From Epiperipatus broadwayi (taxonomy: Eukaryota; Onychophora; Udeonychophora; Euonychophora; Peripatidae), in contig JAQFVV010000017.1 in assembly GCA_028023455.1 (NCBI GenBank), positions 3,147,501 through 3,211,500 on the forward strand: a stretch of DNA of 64,000 nt, read 5' to 3'. The stretch's first letter is position 1. Every line of letters begins with the position of its first letter. Shown here piece by piece: positions 24,281-36,200 of this stretch. The notes beneath the pieces are model-generated. The model was not told the origin of the DNA. It did no database searches and saw only the letters and a program-made list of their open reading frames with translations. The translations under genes and the position numbers were made by a program.

Positions 24281-25000
24281 CAAAGGAAGTAATCACCCTC
24301 TCTCATGCTATGAATTAAAATTACTCTAAATGTTGAACAAAGGATTAATAATAGAATGAATCCACATATTCTTGGAGCTATGATATTTAAAAGCATATCT
24401 ATCAACATGTTTCTTACATATTAAATCTCATTTAAATATTATAATTCTGTTTCTAGCCATGTATAATTTATTATTACTTTAATAACAATCAAAGACCATA
24501 TTTGATTTGGTTGATAAAATAATTTAAACCTGAATTACCAACATTGTTGACAAAGGCATGCTTATAAATATCAGAGTTTTAAGAATAGGTGGATTCATTC
24601 TATTTTTGATCCTTTGTTCAACATTTAGAGTGATTTTACTTTATAGTCTGAGGGTCAATGATTTACTTTCTTTGTTAATGTATACACAGAGTTATGTTTA
24701 ATTTAGAGTTAACATATTAAATCTTGTTTAATTACTACATTCAAGGTGTTAAAAGTCAGATTCTGTCTCTAGCCTTGTATAATTGATTATGAGTTTAATA
24801 ACTCTTAAATGGCATATTCCATCTGGATGGTATATTAATTTCATTCTGAACTACTAACAACATTGACGAAGATATGCTTCTAAACATTAGATCTACCAAG
24901 AATAGATGGATTCTTTCTATTCTTGTTCCATTGCTCAGCATTTAGAGAGATTTTAATTCTTATCTGAGAGAGAATGATTTACTTTCTTTGTCAAAATCAT
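24281..25000. repeat. Foldback/tandem repeat family B, copy 1
   Basis: CAAAGGAAGTAATCACC and CTAAATGTTGAACAAAGGAT (24281-24345) occur inverted as GATCCTTTGTTCAACATTTAG and TTTACTTTCTTTG (24605-24682). A second unit of about 310 bp follows with the same internal markers (AACATATTAAATCTTG, TCTAGCCTTGTATAATT, AACATTGACGAAGATATGCT, GGATTCTTTCTATTCTTG, TTTACTTTCTTTG). The same order recurs at 41568-42145. No coding content; class unknown. Confidence 0.8.
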
Positions 25001-26134
25001 GGGAAGTATAAATTGTGATATTCATTAAGAACTTTTAAAAAAACTTTCAATTAGTAACCTAAAGTATGAACTCCTATCTGACTTAAAAGAACTCTAAATC
25101 AATTAATATTTTTTGATGTATTTTTATCTGTTAACTAAATTATTAAATTTAAAGTTGGGTGTAGATGGCTGCATAGATTCCTTAATGTTTATGTTAGTTT
25201 AAGTGGGTTTAATTTCAGACTATTTGTTTTGTAGTTGAGTCAATGCTGGTAGAGGGATATATGAGCATTTATATCAATATAACATGCAGCATGTTAGCAT
25301 ACAGGGCAATGCACCCTACTGAATGCATGGCCCCAAAGGTGCAGCCATATCATTGCAATGGATGCAGATGTATTTCCTGTGACATTGATCTTCTTTAATT
25401 CTATGGATAGGGACTATAAGACAGCAAGGACCACTTTTCCTCCATACACAGCATTTCTTTTAATGTTTCATATACATGATTCCTTCGTCAGACAGATGCC
25501 CATTCCTGTACTGGATGAGTATCATTTCTTTTAAATAATATCATGCTGCAGATGCACATTCCTGTCAGCATGGTTTTATGCCAACATCTTCATATTGCAT
25601 TGTTTGTGTATGTATATCAGGAAGCAAGTGTTGGTTTAGTTAAGAACTTTTAGCCTGAGGTTAGATGTTTTGAAAAGTTTTAATTGTATAATCTATGTAG
25701 CTTATCTATGCTCAACATTCTAAAACAAAATTATATAAACTGTCCATATGTGCAGATTTTAAAGTATAAAATAATAACAAATAAGTAAGATTAATTTATT
25801 CCTCAAATTTAAATTTATGTATGTGTGACAATAAATGTTTTTGTGTGTTATTACTGGCAGTGGCTTATTTTATTTTTTATTTTAGTATTGAAATACATTT
25901 AATAAGCATATATTAAGTCTCTTCTCCTTGAGCTATTGGTATGGGCTAATGGTTTATAAAAGGTGGATCTTTCCCAAGGTGTATCTACCTACATTATAAA
26001 TTTTCTAGGTTCAAATAGCCTAGTTGTGCCCTGTATGGTAGACAGCCAAAGTGTATATTTTTCCTGACCATTATAATATATAAAATTAAGGTATTATAGA
26101 GCAGTTCAATATAAATTTTAAGACTGATTATCAG
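25001..26134. other. AT-rich intergenic DNA
   Basis: A short GC-richer block at 25290-25620 includes TTCATATACATGATTCCTTC then GTCAGACAG, a possible very degraded hammerhead remnant on the minus strand (CTGACGA and GAAA), but the helices do not pair. No other feature. Confidence 0.35.
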
Positions 26135-26347
26135 ATGCCCAGAAAGATTGCAGTTGATAAAGCAATCACAAATTTACTGGGCATAGTACCATGTGAAAGA
26201 GAGGTTTTAAGTGGTGTGTGTGGTGATAGCCACAATGGTTATATATACCACACAAAATTGTATGCAGGCAAAGAATCAAATCCTGATTCTTGCCTATGCC
26301 TTGGTACTCACGCTGTGGAGTCAGTAGTTCTGCCACATCTTACATAA
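26135..26347 (+). pseudogene. Possible piggyBac transposase fragment
   Basis: A 70-codon open frame with CGDSHNGYIYHTKLYAGKES followed by LGTHAVESVVLPHL. This resembles the piggyBac DDE region pattern (A-DS-x-NGYVY-x-x-x-VYTGK-x(n)-LG-x-x-VV-x-x-L). Only one short motif block matches, and the upstream and downstream domains are not seen, so it is a fragment at best. Alternative: chance similarity. Confidence 0.45.
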
Positions 26348-27457
26348 CATTATTTTCAAGTCTATAGCTAGCAAATGAGTTATATGCAAATAAATTATAT
26401 CTCTGTGGAACATTAAATACAACAAGATAGCATCACTGGCATGTATAAAGAATGTAAACATCATTGGTGTACACAAAAAATATAAAATGAAAAGATGAAA
26501 CTCATTTTATCATTGTTACAGACAGTAGCCTTCAATGTCTAGTTTTGGATAGACAAGAAGCCAATAGCTATGATGACAAATGCATATTCACCTTCTGAAA
26601 ATGATTTATTTTTATCTTTTTATTAGGATGAATCTTTTTCTTATAGATGCCTTGAGATTTGTTAACTTTTGGGGTACAAGACAAAAATGAAGCATTCTTA
26701 TGTGACTAATTTTGGAGATTCTGAAGCTATAGATAATCTCAGGTAAGAAGTATTATATATGGTTTTAATGAGAATTTTATGAGGAATATAAAAATATTAT
26801 CAATGAGGATGTAATTTAAACTTAATTAATGATAAATTAGAAATTATGAACAAACAATGAAGTAATAATTATTTGAGAGGTTGAAATTTCTTTTTTTCCC
26901 TTAATTTTTTTAATGGTAATTACTGTTTGTATTAGCTTTATTGTTTTCCTTCATTTTTCTATTTTCTGCCAATATATAGCATTTTGCTCTAACATTATTA
27001 AAACCGAAGTTATGGTAAAAATTGTGTCTCAATCAGTTTTTAAAAATTTAATATGGCACCTAAGTCCTTGAAATACTTAAGCATTAGTATAACATCTAGG
27101 AAAGATGTATTTGCTTAATAAAGTATTACAATTGAATTTGTTGTCAATTTGAATAACATTAAGTAATTTGATTTTCTTATTTCAAATCACTGTACATGAT
27201 TATTTTTAAATCAGTTTCATATTTGAAGATCACATTTATTATTTTTATGATAAGATTTAATTTTACAAGAACCTAGTTCATATTTAAAAATGTTTAAGTG
27301 ATTTGTTTTAAGATGTTTAGGATGATTAGAAATTCCCTTACCCATTCTTAATATCTGGGTGTAAACTTAGGTTATTCTTTATCTTATTCAAAAATTAAGA
27401 GATCATGCTATATAATTTCTTTAAGTTAATAGTACCATTGTTATTGTCATAATTATG
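26348..27457. other. AT-rich intergenic DNA
   Basis: No supported feature. Confidence 0.4.
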
Positions 27458-27854
27458 ATAAGACATTAACTGAAACACACAGGCTTATTATATAACTGTG
27501 TCTATATATGTAATATATAGGATATATAAACACAGACTTTCACATGACCCACCATTCTCCACACTATCTCATAACACTGATACACTTGAACACATATATG
27601 TTGAAAAGATAAATAATCACCAATATACGTATTTCTTGCTAAACCAGCAATCAGTTGATCCAGATTGCCATCTCTAAGTGTAGATGGTAATCTGGACCAC
27701 CTGATGATTGCTGATTTAGCATGAAATACGTATATTGGTGATTATTTATCTTTTCAAAATATATGTGTTCAAATGTATCAGTATTATGAGATAGTGTGTA
27801 GAGTGGTGGGCCATGTGAAAGTCTGTGCTCATATACCCTATATAAGACATTAAC
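27458..27854. repeat. 371-bp foldback with hammerhead-like motif and 13-bp flanking direct repeat
   Basis: The body is 27471-27841, flanked on both sides by ATAAGACATTAAC (27458-27470 and 27842-27854). The left arm begins TGAAACACACAGG; the right arm ends at the inverse of GGTATATGAGCACAGAC and lacks the first 40 or so bases of the left arm. Inner arms pair over more than 120 bases (for example AATAATCACCAATATACGTA with TACGTATATTGGTGATTATT). A plus-strand hammerhead-like motif lies at 27696-27739; the left-arm counterpart has a deletion in the core. A 13-bp duplication is long for most cut-and-paste elements and more like target-primed insertion (inference). Confidence 0.88.
27696..27739 (+). 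ncRNA. Hammerhead ribozyme-like motif
   Basis: In order: ACCAC, CTGATGA (27701-27707), helix II T-TGCT-GATTT-AGCA-T, GAAA (27723-27726), helix III AT-ACGT-AT, base A, TTGGT. Helix I has one mismatch next to the core (C against T), otherwise four pairs. Core fully conserved. Confidence 0.52.
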
Positions 27855-29016
27855 CTGGGGGAAGGGTGTGTCTTTTTTACTTTATTAATTAGAATTGCAT
27901 TCAACATTGAATACATATAAACAATCAGAAGAATTTATAAGATCATATTATTCTGAGATACCCTGATTTAATTTAATGACCATATTATTAAATTGATTGT
28001 TTTATTTTAATATTAGAATTTCACATTCAAAGATGGATTATTGGTAGCTTCGATTTTTAAAGAACATTTTCAATTATAAGAATTAAATAATGTTTTTATC
28101 TGATTAAAGCAATGAGATGATTAGAAGATCATTAGAAGATGGCTAAAAAAAGATTATTGCATTAGATCTTTGTACAAGAAATTTAAATGTAACTTTAAAA
28201 GCATATGTTTACAATATCAAGATTCATTTATTCATGTTAAAGTGAGTTGAGATTTCTCCTCCTTTTTATTTATTAAAATAATATTACTTTGCATTTTCCT
28301 ATATTTTTATTATAATGCTTCTCTGATTATATCTGTATTGTGGCATATGTTATGAACCTACTGAGCATAGCTTTGACAAATGTTAGCTATCGTGAGATGT
28401 TTTAATTTGTACTTTGTGCTGCAGCTTCATTTTCTCATTCTCTAGTCTACAGAATGGTGACTTGCCCACTGCACTATTTTCATCCATTTCTTTCAACAGG
28501 TTATAGAATAGTTTGTCCAACATGTTGGCTATAAATCAGCAATAAGGTTTTAAATTAATCATCTAGGGTTTAAACGTTAGCGTCTGATTCTTTTCTTATT
28601 AGCTCACTTTCATTTGGTTGCAATATTTATGTATATATAGTGTAAGCTGTGGCTCTTACATTCCTCCAGTATCATTTACACAGATTTTATATATCCATAC
28701 CTATGTTATATACCTAAACACATTCATGCATATTCATATTTTTTAAGTGATATTAATATACCCTGAACTGGACAGCCATGCAGATTCTCCATGAGTTTGA
28801 AACCTGGGAATAATGAAAATGAAAGGTAGTAAGAATGAGGTGAATGTAGATATATAGTTTAATATTTATTTGATTATTAACCTCTCATCTCCCAGGAATA
28901 AATTTAAAATGTATATGGGTATATAGGCACAAGGATCCTAGACAGACCCTCTTACCCATCGTAATGTCCTAGCTAACCTATTATCATACCAGGTAAAATC
29001 CCCCCATTCCATTACA

Positions 29017-29048
<32 letters not shown>

Positions 29049-29244
29049 ATTGTTGATTGTTATTGATAATGGGATTGTCTAGGTATTATATATATATATC
29101 CTTTGTTGATCTCAGAATTTCATTTGTATGTCTGGTGGTTAAGCAAACTTAATTCTAATTCAAATTATGTTTTTTTTATTTAGTTATGTTTTAGTCAGTA
29201 TGATATTATGTATATACATGCACACACTAATCTAATGTCCTAGC
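27855..29244. other. AT-rich intergenic DNA with (TA)n
   Basis: A (TA)n run lies at about 29018-29042. GTCCTAGCT occurs at 28966 and again at 29237, hinting at a diverged repeat. No coding frame supported. Confidence 0.4.
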
Positions 29245-29285
29245 TCCCTACTGAGAAGAGCCATGGCTTGAAACCGGTCTGGGGA
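29245..29285 (+). ncRNA. Hammerhead-like motif, divergent core
   Basis: In order: helix I TCCCTA, CTGAGAA (29251-29257), helix II GAGC-CATG-GCTT, GAAA (29270-29273), palindromic helix III ACCGGT, base C, helix I TGGGGA. Helix I pairs at all six positions (one T-G). The core differs from CTGANGA at the catalytic G position or lacks the variable base, so activity is doubtful, but every other part fits. Confidence 0.45.
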
Positions 29286-30279
29286 TGGAAACCATCATAG
29301 ATAAAGGCTTCAGGTATTTATTCTTGTAGAATTTATCATAAAAAACTAATAGTAAGAGTTTTTAAAATTAGCTGTCTTTTTAATGTAACAATTTTTATTT
29401 CAAAAAAGTAAACATTGTAGCAAATTTTATTATTTTTCTGTTAAAAATTTTTATAGAGTTCAGAGACAATACTTAATTTGTAAAGTTTTCTTTTTATCAA
29501 CTCTAATCCCTTTTAATAATAAAGAGCCAAAAATATAGTTTCCATTCCATTAAGCATTGTTGTATGTAAAATCCTTTCATCTGGAATTTTGTAATTAATG
29601 TAAAAATGCTGGTTTAGCTGAGAAAATATTTTATTCACTGCTTTGCTGATTGAGGAGATTTCTTGAAATTCCCAAATGGGACAAACAATAAGTGGTGGAG
29701 CTATATAAGGCCAACTAAAATTATTCATTTATTTTATTCTATGCTCTCCTCTGCTGACTTTATTAGATTCTGCTTGCACCATGTTATAAGTGCCTATTGT
29801 AAAATGAACTCTGAATCACTCCAGTTGTCATATCTAAAGCCATATGCAGCTAAGACATCCCAAAGAATGAACTTCTCTCCAATGCAAACCCCACTTTCAC
29901 CACCATATGCTAAATTCACTTAACAACTGACCTCTTGAACTAGAAAACTATGGCATTCTAGAACTTGTTAGAACAAAGTACTCCCTCAATAACCAAGTAA
30001 CAAAAAGACCCTGTTAAAGTATATCAATTAAACTCATTTGATAATCTGGACAAAAATAAAAGCTCTCCACCCACATCACTATGATCTAACAGCAAAATCT
30101 TTTGCTTAACCATTTTTTATATATAACAGTAAACCAGTGATCTAAGGGTGTATATAAACTCTAATTCTTTAATTCAGATTTTATTAGTCATATATTTCTT
30201 AAGATATAACTTATTTTATATTTCAACTTTTTTAATGATCTTAGCCTTCTACAGAGTATAAATATTTCAATTTTAATCC
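29286..30279. other. AT-rich intergenic DNA
   Basis: Two short overlapping frames on opposite strands (29513-29923) show no recognisable motif. No other feature. Confidence 0.35.
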
Positions 30280-30407
30280 ATTAATGTCTTTTTTTTCTCA
30301 TGTCTCATAGCATCAGCCAGGAAGTGAACCCCCTAACCCAGGACAACTGCTTGTAAAGCAGTGGTCGCTGACCTCTCAACCACTAATGCTTGACTCTATT
30401 AATGTCT
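30280..30407 (-). mobile_element. tRNA-derived short SINE, family 1, with target duplication
   Basis: The body, about 30290-30397 on the minus strand, has the family 1 A-box region GTGGTTGAGAGGTCAGCGAC, the loop TTTACAA, a worn B-box and the ending ATGCTATGAGACATGAGAAA with A tail. It is flanked by ATTAATGTCT on both sides (30280-30289 and 30398-30407), a target duplication with the A tail adjoining it as expected of LINE-driven insertion. Confidence 0.85.
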
Positions 30408-30826
30408 TTTTGATGGTTGATAAGTCAGTTAACAAAATGCTATAGTTTTTTTTTAGAATTAGTTCTTTTTAGTTTTAAAATTTAACAGAGTTATTAGAAA
30501 GAATCAAAGAATATACGTTTTTTTTGCCCTTTTTGCCTTTCATCATTGTTTTAATTAATAACAACTTAGATTTTCTGAGAAAAAGTAAAAAGAGTTCTTA
30601 TATGATAGTTTAAAAAAAAACTCTTGATTAATATTTTTTTAAAATACAGTTTTAATAAATAATGTCTTATAATAATATCTCAGAACTTGACATATTTATT
30701 TCTTCTTTGATGTACATGGATGTATTTATAACCATTTTATATATACATTAAATCTTTAAAATACTAGTTTTTCTTGTGTAACATGCATAAAAGAAAAAAC
30801 AATTATTACCTTATGGGTATATATTC
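30408..30826. other. AT-rich intergenic DNA
   Basis: No supported feature. Confidence 0.4.
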
Positions 30827-31337
30827 ATATAAATTAAGGGTGGGCAATTGTTTTGGCTCAGGGGCCATAAAGATTGGTGGAGGGCTGCATCGGGGGCCAC
30901 TTTGTGGAAGCGAAGATCAGCAGAGGGCCACACCTTTTTTTTACATCACAGTAAACACACAGCTTTATTCTCTGTATTATCAAAGAAATATTTGTTTGTC
31001 CACTCTTCATTAAACATATGGCATTCATCACCGATTTTACATTTTTTCAGAGGGTTCATGGTTTCACTAAAGTTGGAAATGTATATATTTGCTAATACAA
31101 AGACAAAATTGAAATTAACCAGATCAACTGGAAAAGGACTGCACATTGTATCTACACTGTGCATGTGTATTGACATGGCCATCCTAGTGGAAAATATGAG
31201 ATGAATCTTCGGTCACGCATGGGAAGGAAATCTCAGTTCAAGGTGGATTTTTCTGATTGTCTTGGCAGGCCACATAAAAACTCTTAGCGAGTTGCATGTT
31301 TTCCTCAGGCTCTTATTTGCCCACCTCTGATATAAAT
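30827..31337. mobile_element. Non-autonomous hAT element (495 bp) with perfect 8-bp target duplication
   Basis: The element 30835-31329 lies between ATATAAAT repeats (30827-30834 and 31330-31337). Its ends are TAAGGGTGGGCAATTGTT at the left and, read inward from the right, CAGAGGTGGGCAAATAAG, a hAT terminal form with GGGCCA-type subterminal motifs (GGGGCCATAAAG, GAGGGCCACA, GCAGGCCACAT). Frames within it (78-118 codons) are by-products and not genes. Confidence 0.92.
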
Positions 31338-31750
31338 GATTTGTTTTTAGATATCATGGGAAATTTATTTACCTATTTGGCCTTTTAGTTATTTCTATTT
31401 AGCATTTGGTTCAGTTAAGTTTCTGTTCATGCTCATTAATACATTTTTTCCATAACTCATGTTTATTTACTGCATGAATTGGGTTAAATATAGTAAAGCT
31501 TCCCATGCCTTTTTTAATATTATTTGCATTGTTATTTAGCATAAGTTACTTTTGGTCTAGTTATTATTTTTCAGTACCTGTTTTCTCTTATGGTTTGGGT
31601 TTTGCACCACTATTAGCTTTGTTATAAAAATTCAGCACATTTGAGATTATTTAATAATAAAGTCTGCCATAAATGTTTTTTACTGATATATACACACATC
31701 TGCATTTGCAAAGATATAGAGAGTTCTATTATATTCACAGTCAATTAATT
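31338..31750. other. AT-rich intergenic DNA
   Basis: No supported feature. Confidence 0.4.
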
Positions 31751-31855
31751 GTCAAGCGTTGGTGGTCGAGAGGTCAGCGACAGCTGCTTTACAAGCAGTT
31801 GTCCCGGGTTAGCGGGTTCACTTCCCGCTGATGCTATGACACATGAGAAAAAAAA
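31751..31855 (+). mobile_element. tRNA-derived short SINE, family 1, best-preserved cloverleaf
   Basis: Positions 31755-31836 can be folded as a tRNA. Acceptor AGCGTTG pairs with TGATGCT (with wobble), D-stem GTC with GAC, anticodon stem GCTGC with GCAGT around loop TTTACAA, a 12-base variable arm, and T-arm GCGGG-TTCACTT-CCCGC. After the discriminator A comes TATGACACATGAG and an A run. The loop would present anticodon TAC (Val) but the long variable arm is type II, so a functional tRNA is unlikely and a retroposed SINE more so. The D-arm spacing is one base off the canonical layout. Confidence 0.85.
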
Positions 31856-32785
31856 TTATTTAATAAATAAAATTAATTCAAAAGATAGAATCAAAACAAT
31901 CAATGGATAAAGACAATAACTACTGATTGATTTAACTATAGTTCAAACATATCCATTAATGGGAGCTATTTATTATTTTATGTTGTATTATTGTTATTTT
32001 ATTAACAAACATTGTTATTAATTGTTAGATTTCTCTGGCATTTGTTTACTGTTGTCTGCCCTACCAATTGTTTATTTGACTAAAAATCTCTACTCTCCCT
32101 GATCTACTGACAATAATTAATTTTGCATAGATGAACACCTGTGTAGGCACTATCCAGGTCAACCAAAAATAAATATTTGAAGCTAAAGAAACTAGTGGCA
32201 GCCTCTGTTAATAGATATTCAATGCAGACTGTCCAATATAATATAACATTTTTTAATAATCATTTATTTTTTATAATTTTATATTATTCAATGCCCATAT
32301 TTATTTATTTTTAGCTAGTTAATACAAGTCACTCACAATCTTCTCATTTTATTTTGCATGTCTGTGGTATGTCTACTTTCACTGTTATCTCATCCCAATG
32401 AAACCTAATCATGTATATATTAATGATAGCGAGAGAGAAGAAAATAAAACCCCGTGGTTTGACTTTATTTAATATAATATCTTCAACTCAAAACATAGAT
32501 TCTGTGTCATTTTATATAGTTTTACAATATTGCATTCTGGAGAGATAGTGGTTCCAACCATTCTGAATAATACATCTTTTACTATTACCACATTATATGT
32601 AAAACTAACAAACCTCTATGCAGTATAAGTGCAATTCAGGATACCCTCCTTTAGCAGCTGTCTCAGAGCCATTTGTTTACCAATCAAGGAAAAAGAGCAA
32701 CTATTAATTTAAAAATAAAAATGTTACACTTTTGAGCCTTTTGTAGTTCTAGTTTTATTTCAAACCTCAGCAGATCTATTGATAC
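31856..32785. other. AT-rich intergenic DNA
   Basis: No supported feature. Confidence 0.4.
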
Positions 32786-32970
32786 ATTTATATACTCTCT
32801 AATACTTACTTATATATATATGTATATACTCTCTAATACTTACTTATATATATGTAATACTGAAATACAATTATAATGCATATGATTAACCTAGATATAA
32901 TTAAAGAGGATTTGCCTTTAATTATAGTTAGATTAAGTATATACATTATAATTGTATTTCAATATTACAT
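32786..32970. repeat. Short direct duplication next to a foldback
   Basis: TATATACTCTCTAATACTTAC occurs twice (near 32789 and 32823). It is followed by inverted arms: GTAATACTGAAATACAATT and ATAATGCATATGATTAACC (about 32855-32895) pair with GGTTAGATT-like and AATTGTATTTCAATATTAC (about 32925-32968). Confidence 0.75.
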
Positions 32971-33241
32971 ATTTAGCCTGTATCATACCCATCTCCCTTT
33001 CTGTGTATTTAAATGGGCATATTAAGGTCATACATATGAGGGGTCAGATTAACTTAAGGGTCAACTTATGTATGACTATAATATCGGCATCATCAAGGAC
33101 TTTGAGCTTTCCATCATCAGATTTTCAGTGATATGAATGGCTGAAGAATTGAAGGGTGGAGAGAATTGAATCATATCTATTAAAGTTATCTTAATATAAA
33201 ACCAAACACTGATTATATATGTGTGTGGGAGTTGATCCAGA

Positions 33242-33285
33242 ACAACTGATGAGTGCTGGTACAGCATGAAAATGTATATTGAAGG
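33242..33285 (+). ncRNA. Hammerhead-like motif, helix I and III worn
   Basis: CTGATGA (33246-33252), helix II GTGCTG-GTA-CAGCAT with six pairs (one G-T), then GAAA (33268-33271). After GAAA the sequence AATGTATATTGAAGG has one extra A relative to other copies, and helix I (ACAA with TTGA) pairs only three positions. Core and helix II are intact, the rest decayed. No element boundary was found around it. Confidence 0.42.
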
Positions 33286-36200
33286 TCATGTGTAAGGGAG
33301 CTTAAAAAATCTGTGTTCAAATTCTTTAATTATATATATGTAATAAAAATAACACATACTCTTATACAACATTATTTTATATCATCTAAGTTTGCATTCT
33401 TGCCACATTATCTCGTTCTGGTAGGCCAAAAGTGAGAAATATTTGCTCTTGGGCCTTAATGGCCCACAAAGTCATTTTGTCTGGCTCACCAAGGCAATGG
33501 CAGCAGAATGTGAAATTCCACAAATTTAGAGTTTTTTCTTGCAGCAATAAAACCTTATATTATGTGATGTATGACACAGAAAAGATATTGAGAGTCAATG
33601 ATACAAATGTGGAATGTACTCCAAATTCAAAACGCAGGATTAGAACAGTGATCAAAGTCTAAAACAATCTTGTGGTTGGCTATACACACTGGATAGTTAT
33701 TAAAACTTAAGTTATTTTAACATCCTACAAAATAAAATAATATCATCTCTGGTGATACCCATTGCATAGTTATCAAATCTTAAATGGTGTGACATTCTAT
33801 AAATAGCAACTATAAAACAAATCTCATTGTTGACAAATGCAATGCCAAAACAAAATAATCTCATAGCTAATGACACTGCTTGGAAATGTCATAAGCAATG
33901 ATGAATTTTGTACATTGAGAAAACATGCATTGAAATATGCATGTGTTTGGAAAAACTTATTGCTGTGAGCCATTGTTTTCAAAACTTACCATCTCAAAGA
34001 GTAAATTATGCTACAGATTGATCGATACAAACTTGGAATAAGCAGTTATTGATATTGATATTGTTAAAATGTTGATTGTTTTTGTGTATTTATGTTTATA
34101 TATATATTTCATAACTAAATCATGATTTACATATATAGATCCTAATACATTAATTACATATAATTCATAATTAAAAATTATCCATTATTATGTTAAATAA
34201 CAAAATTTAGAAACAAAAGAAAGCAATAAAGAAAAAATAATTTATTCATATAATGCTACTTAATACTCCTTTTCTGTTAATGCTTGTTAAAAAAAGTCCA
34301 GTCAGTTTTAAGGTATTTTAAGATTGGACAAATGAGGTGATTTAATTAAGATACTAATCTTGCTTTAAACGTTATTTTTAACTTTAATTAAACTTGGAAA
34401 GATAAAAAAAGAAATAGAAATATAGAAGATAAAAAATTATTTTCACACTTTCACCTTGAGTTTCATCTGAGTGGTTTTTTTTCTGCTTAGTTTAAAAGTG
34501 TTTCAGTATGTAAAGGACATGGGAACAATTTATAGAGCCAAAATTTGAATGCAGTAAAAGCACGCATTGATTCATTTTGAGGTGAACTTTTGCTATGATG
34601 GAACCAGGATCAAATGTTGAAATAACAGATAGTTAATATCTGATATAAAGAAAATTTATTGTGTTTAATGTATGTTAAAAAGTATAAAATTAGATGTTTT
34701 TTTTTTTAAACAAAAAAATAAAATTAGTTTATTGGAGGAAAATATGATGATAAAAAAAATGACAAAATTAATCTCAAAACCAACTAATTTTTGCTAAAAC
34801 TGACAATAAATGTAAAAAAAAAAAATGTTTTTTTTTTTCATTTTATTAGAGAGCTTATATTCTCAGAACAATGTTAATTTTATTTTTGTATAAAGGTTCG
34901 CTTCGCAATTTATTAATGTAAAGATTTATAAAGTGAATAATTAATTATAAACAAATTATTCAATGTGTTTTTTTCTTATGATATTCTCCCCACTATGCCA
35001 TAGATTAAAATAAAATTGCATTTCAAGTTATACATCTATTACTATATTTAATTGAAATGTTAAATCTATGTAAAAAAAATCATACTATTTTTAAGCGCAT
35101 TTTCCCTTTCTGTTTCAGTTGTTATTGGACTAGCTAGGCAACAGAGTAAAATGGAGATTAAACTGTAAATCTTTAGAATCATGTACACTACATTTAAAGT
35201 ACTTTGCCAAAAGAAATAGTGAGTAGAAATTTTATATTTTGAATTAAATATTTTCATGGATTGTTAGTGCAATAAAGAATAGAAATAAGGAGAACATATC
35301 CATGTGAACAGAGATAACTTTCTGCTTTTTGTTGTATTCTTTAAAAAATGTATATATTTATCTATGAGAATCATTCTGATTCTTTCAGTTACTATATTTA
35401 TTTTAAAGACAAAATTAATGTGTGGTTTCTAATAAATATGGATTATTGTACTAGATGATTTATAATGTTATTTGCTATTGTCATGTGACCACCTTTTGTG
35501 TAATTACATGATATGAATGTTATTTGGATTGAATCCATTTATTTTCTTTATGTGATTGTTTAGACCATGTAAAAAAATTTGCAGATAATGAAAAAAAGCT
35601 ATCAGATGGAGATATGACCTATCTCCTATTTTAATTTTTGTTAAAATATAATTAGTATAATTTGATTGTGTTGAAGTTAAAATTAAAATGTAACTTAGGA
35701 ACCATAAGATGAAGACAATAATGTTGTGGCTCTAATATTTTTGTTTTTCCAAATTGAACTTCTATATTATATTTGTAGTTCAGTGTAATGACATAAAAAT
35801 GATTCATAGTTTCTTCATTTTTACCAAATAGTGAAAATACAGAATCATTATTAGAGAGTCTCATCCTAATCAAAATAAAAAAGTTGGTGAGAATATCATG
35901 AAAATTGATTTAGATTAAATACTTAGGTTGAGAAACCAGTGCTTGAATCTTTTAATAATCTTGTGATTATTAAGATAATGGCAAGATGCTCTTTGAAAAT
36001 CATTCCAATATTTGATTTTGTTTGCAAGTAAGGAGAGGAAGATAACAGAGAATTTGTCATATTGTTAGATATAAAAATATTTGGTTGTGGAAGAGGAATT
36101 TCTGTCGATGCTACTTTTGTTATCCCATGTATAACTGGAAATAGATTTTGAAGGATAATTAAAACATTGAAAAGCATTGAAAAGAAATAATGGAAATAAA

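Noticed and set aside
25430-25520. Hammerhead-like CTGACGA and GAAA on the minus strand
   Set aside because: The hairpin between them and helix I do not pair, so the match is to short motifs only.
30774-31204. Overlapping frames of 78-118 codons on both strands
   Set aside because: They lie inside a non-autonomous hAT element with clear ends and have no transposase motifs.
31755-31836. Functional tRNA-Val gene
   Set aside because: The cloverleaf has wobble-rich stems and a type II variable arm, is followed by an A tail, and has six diverged copies nearby, so it is a SINE.
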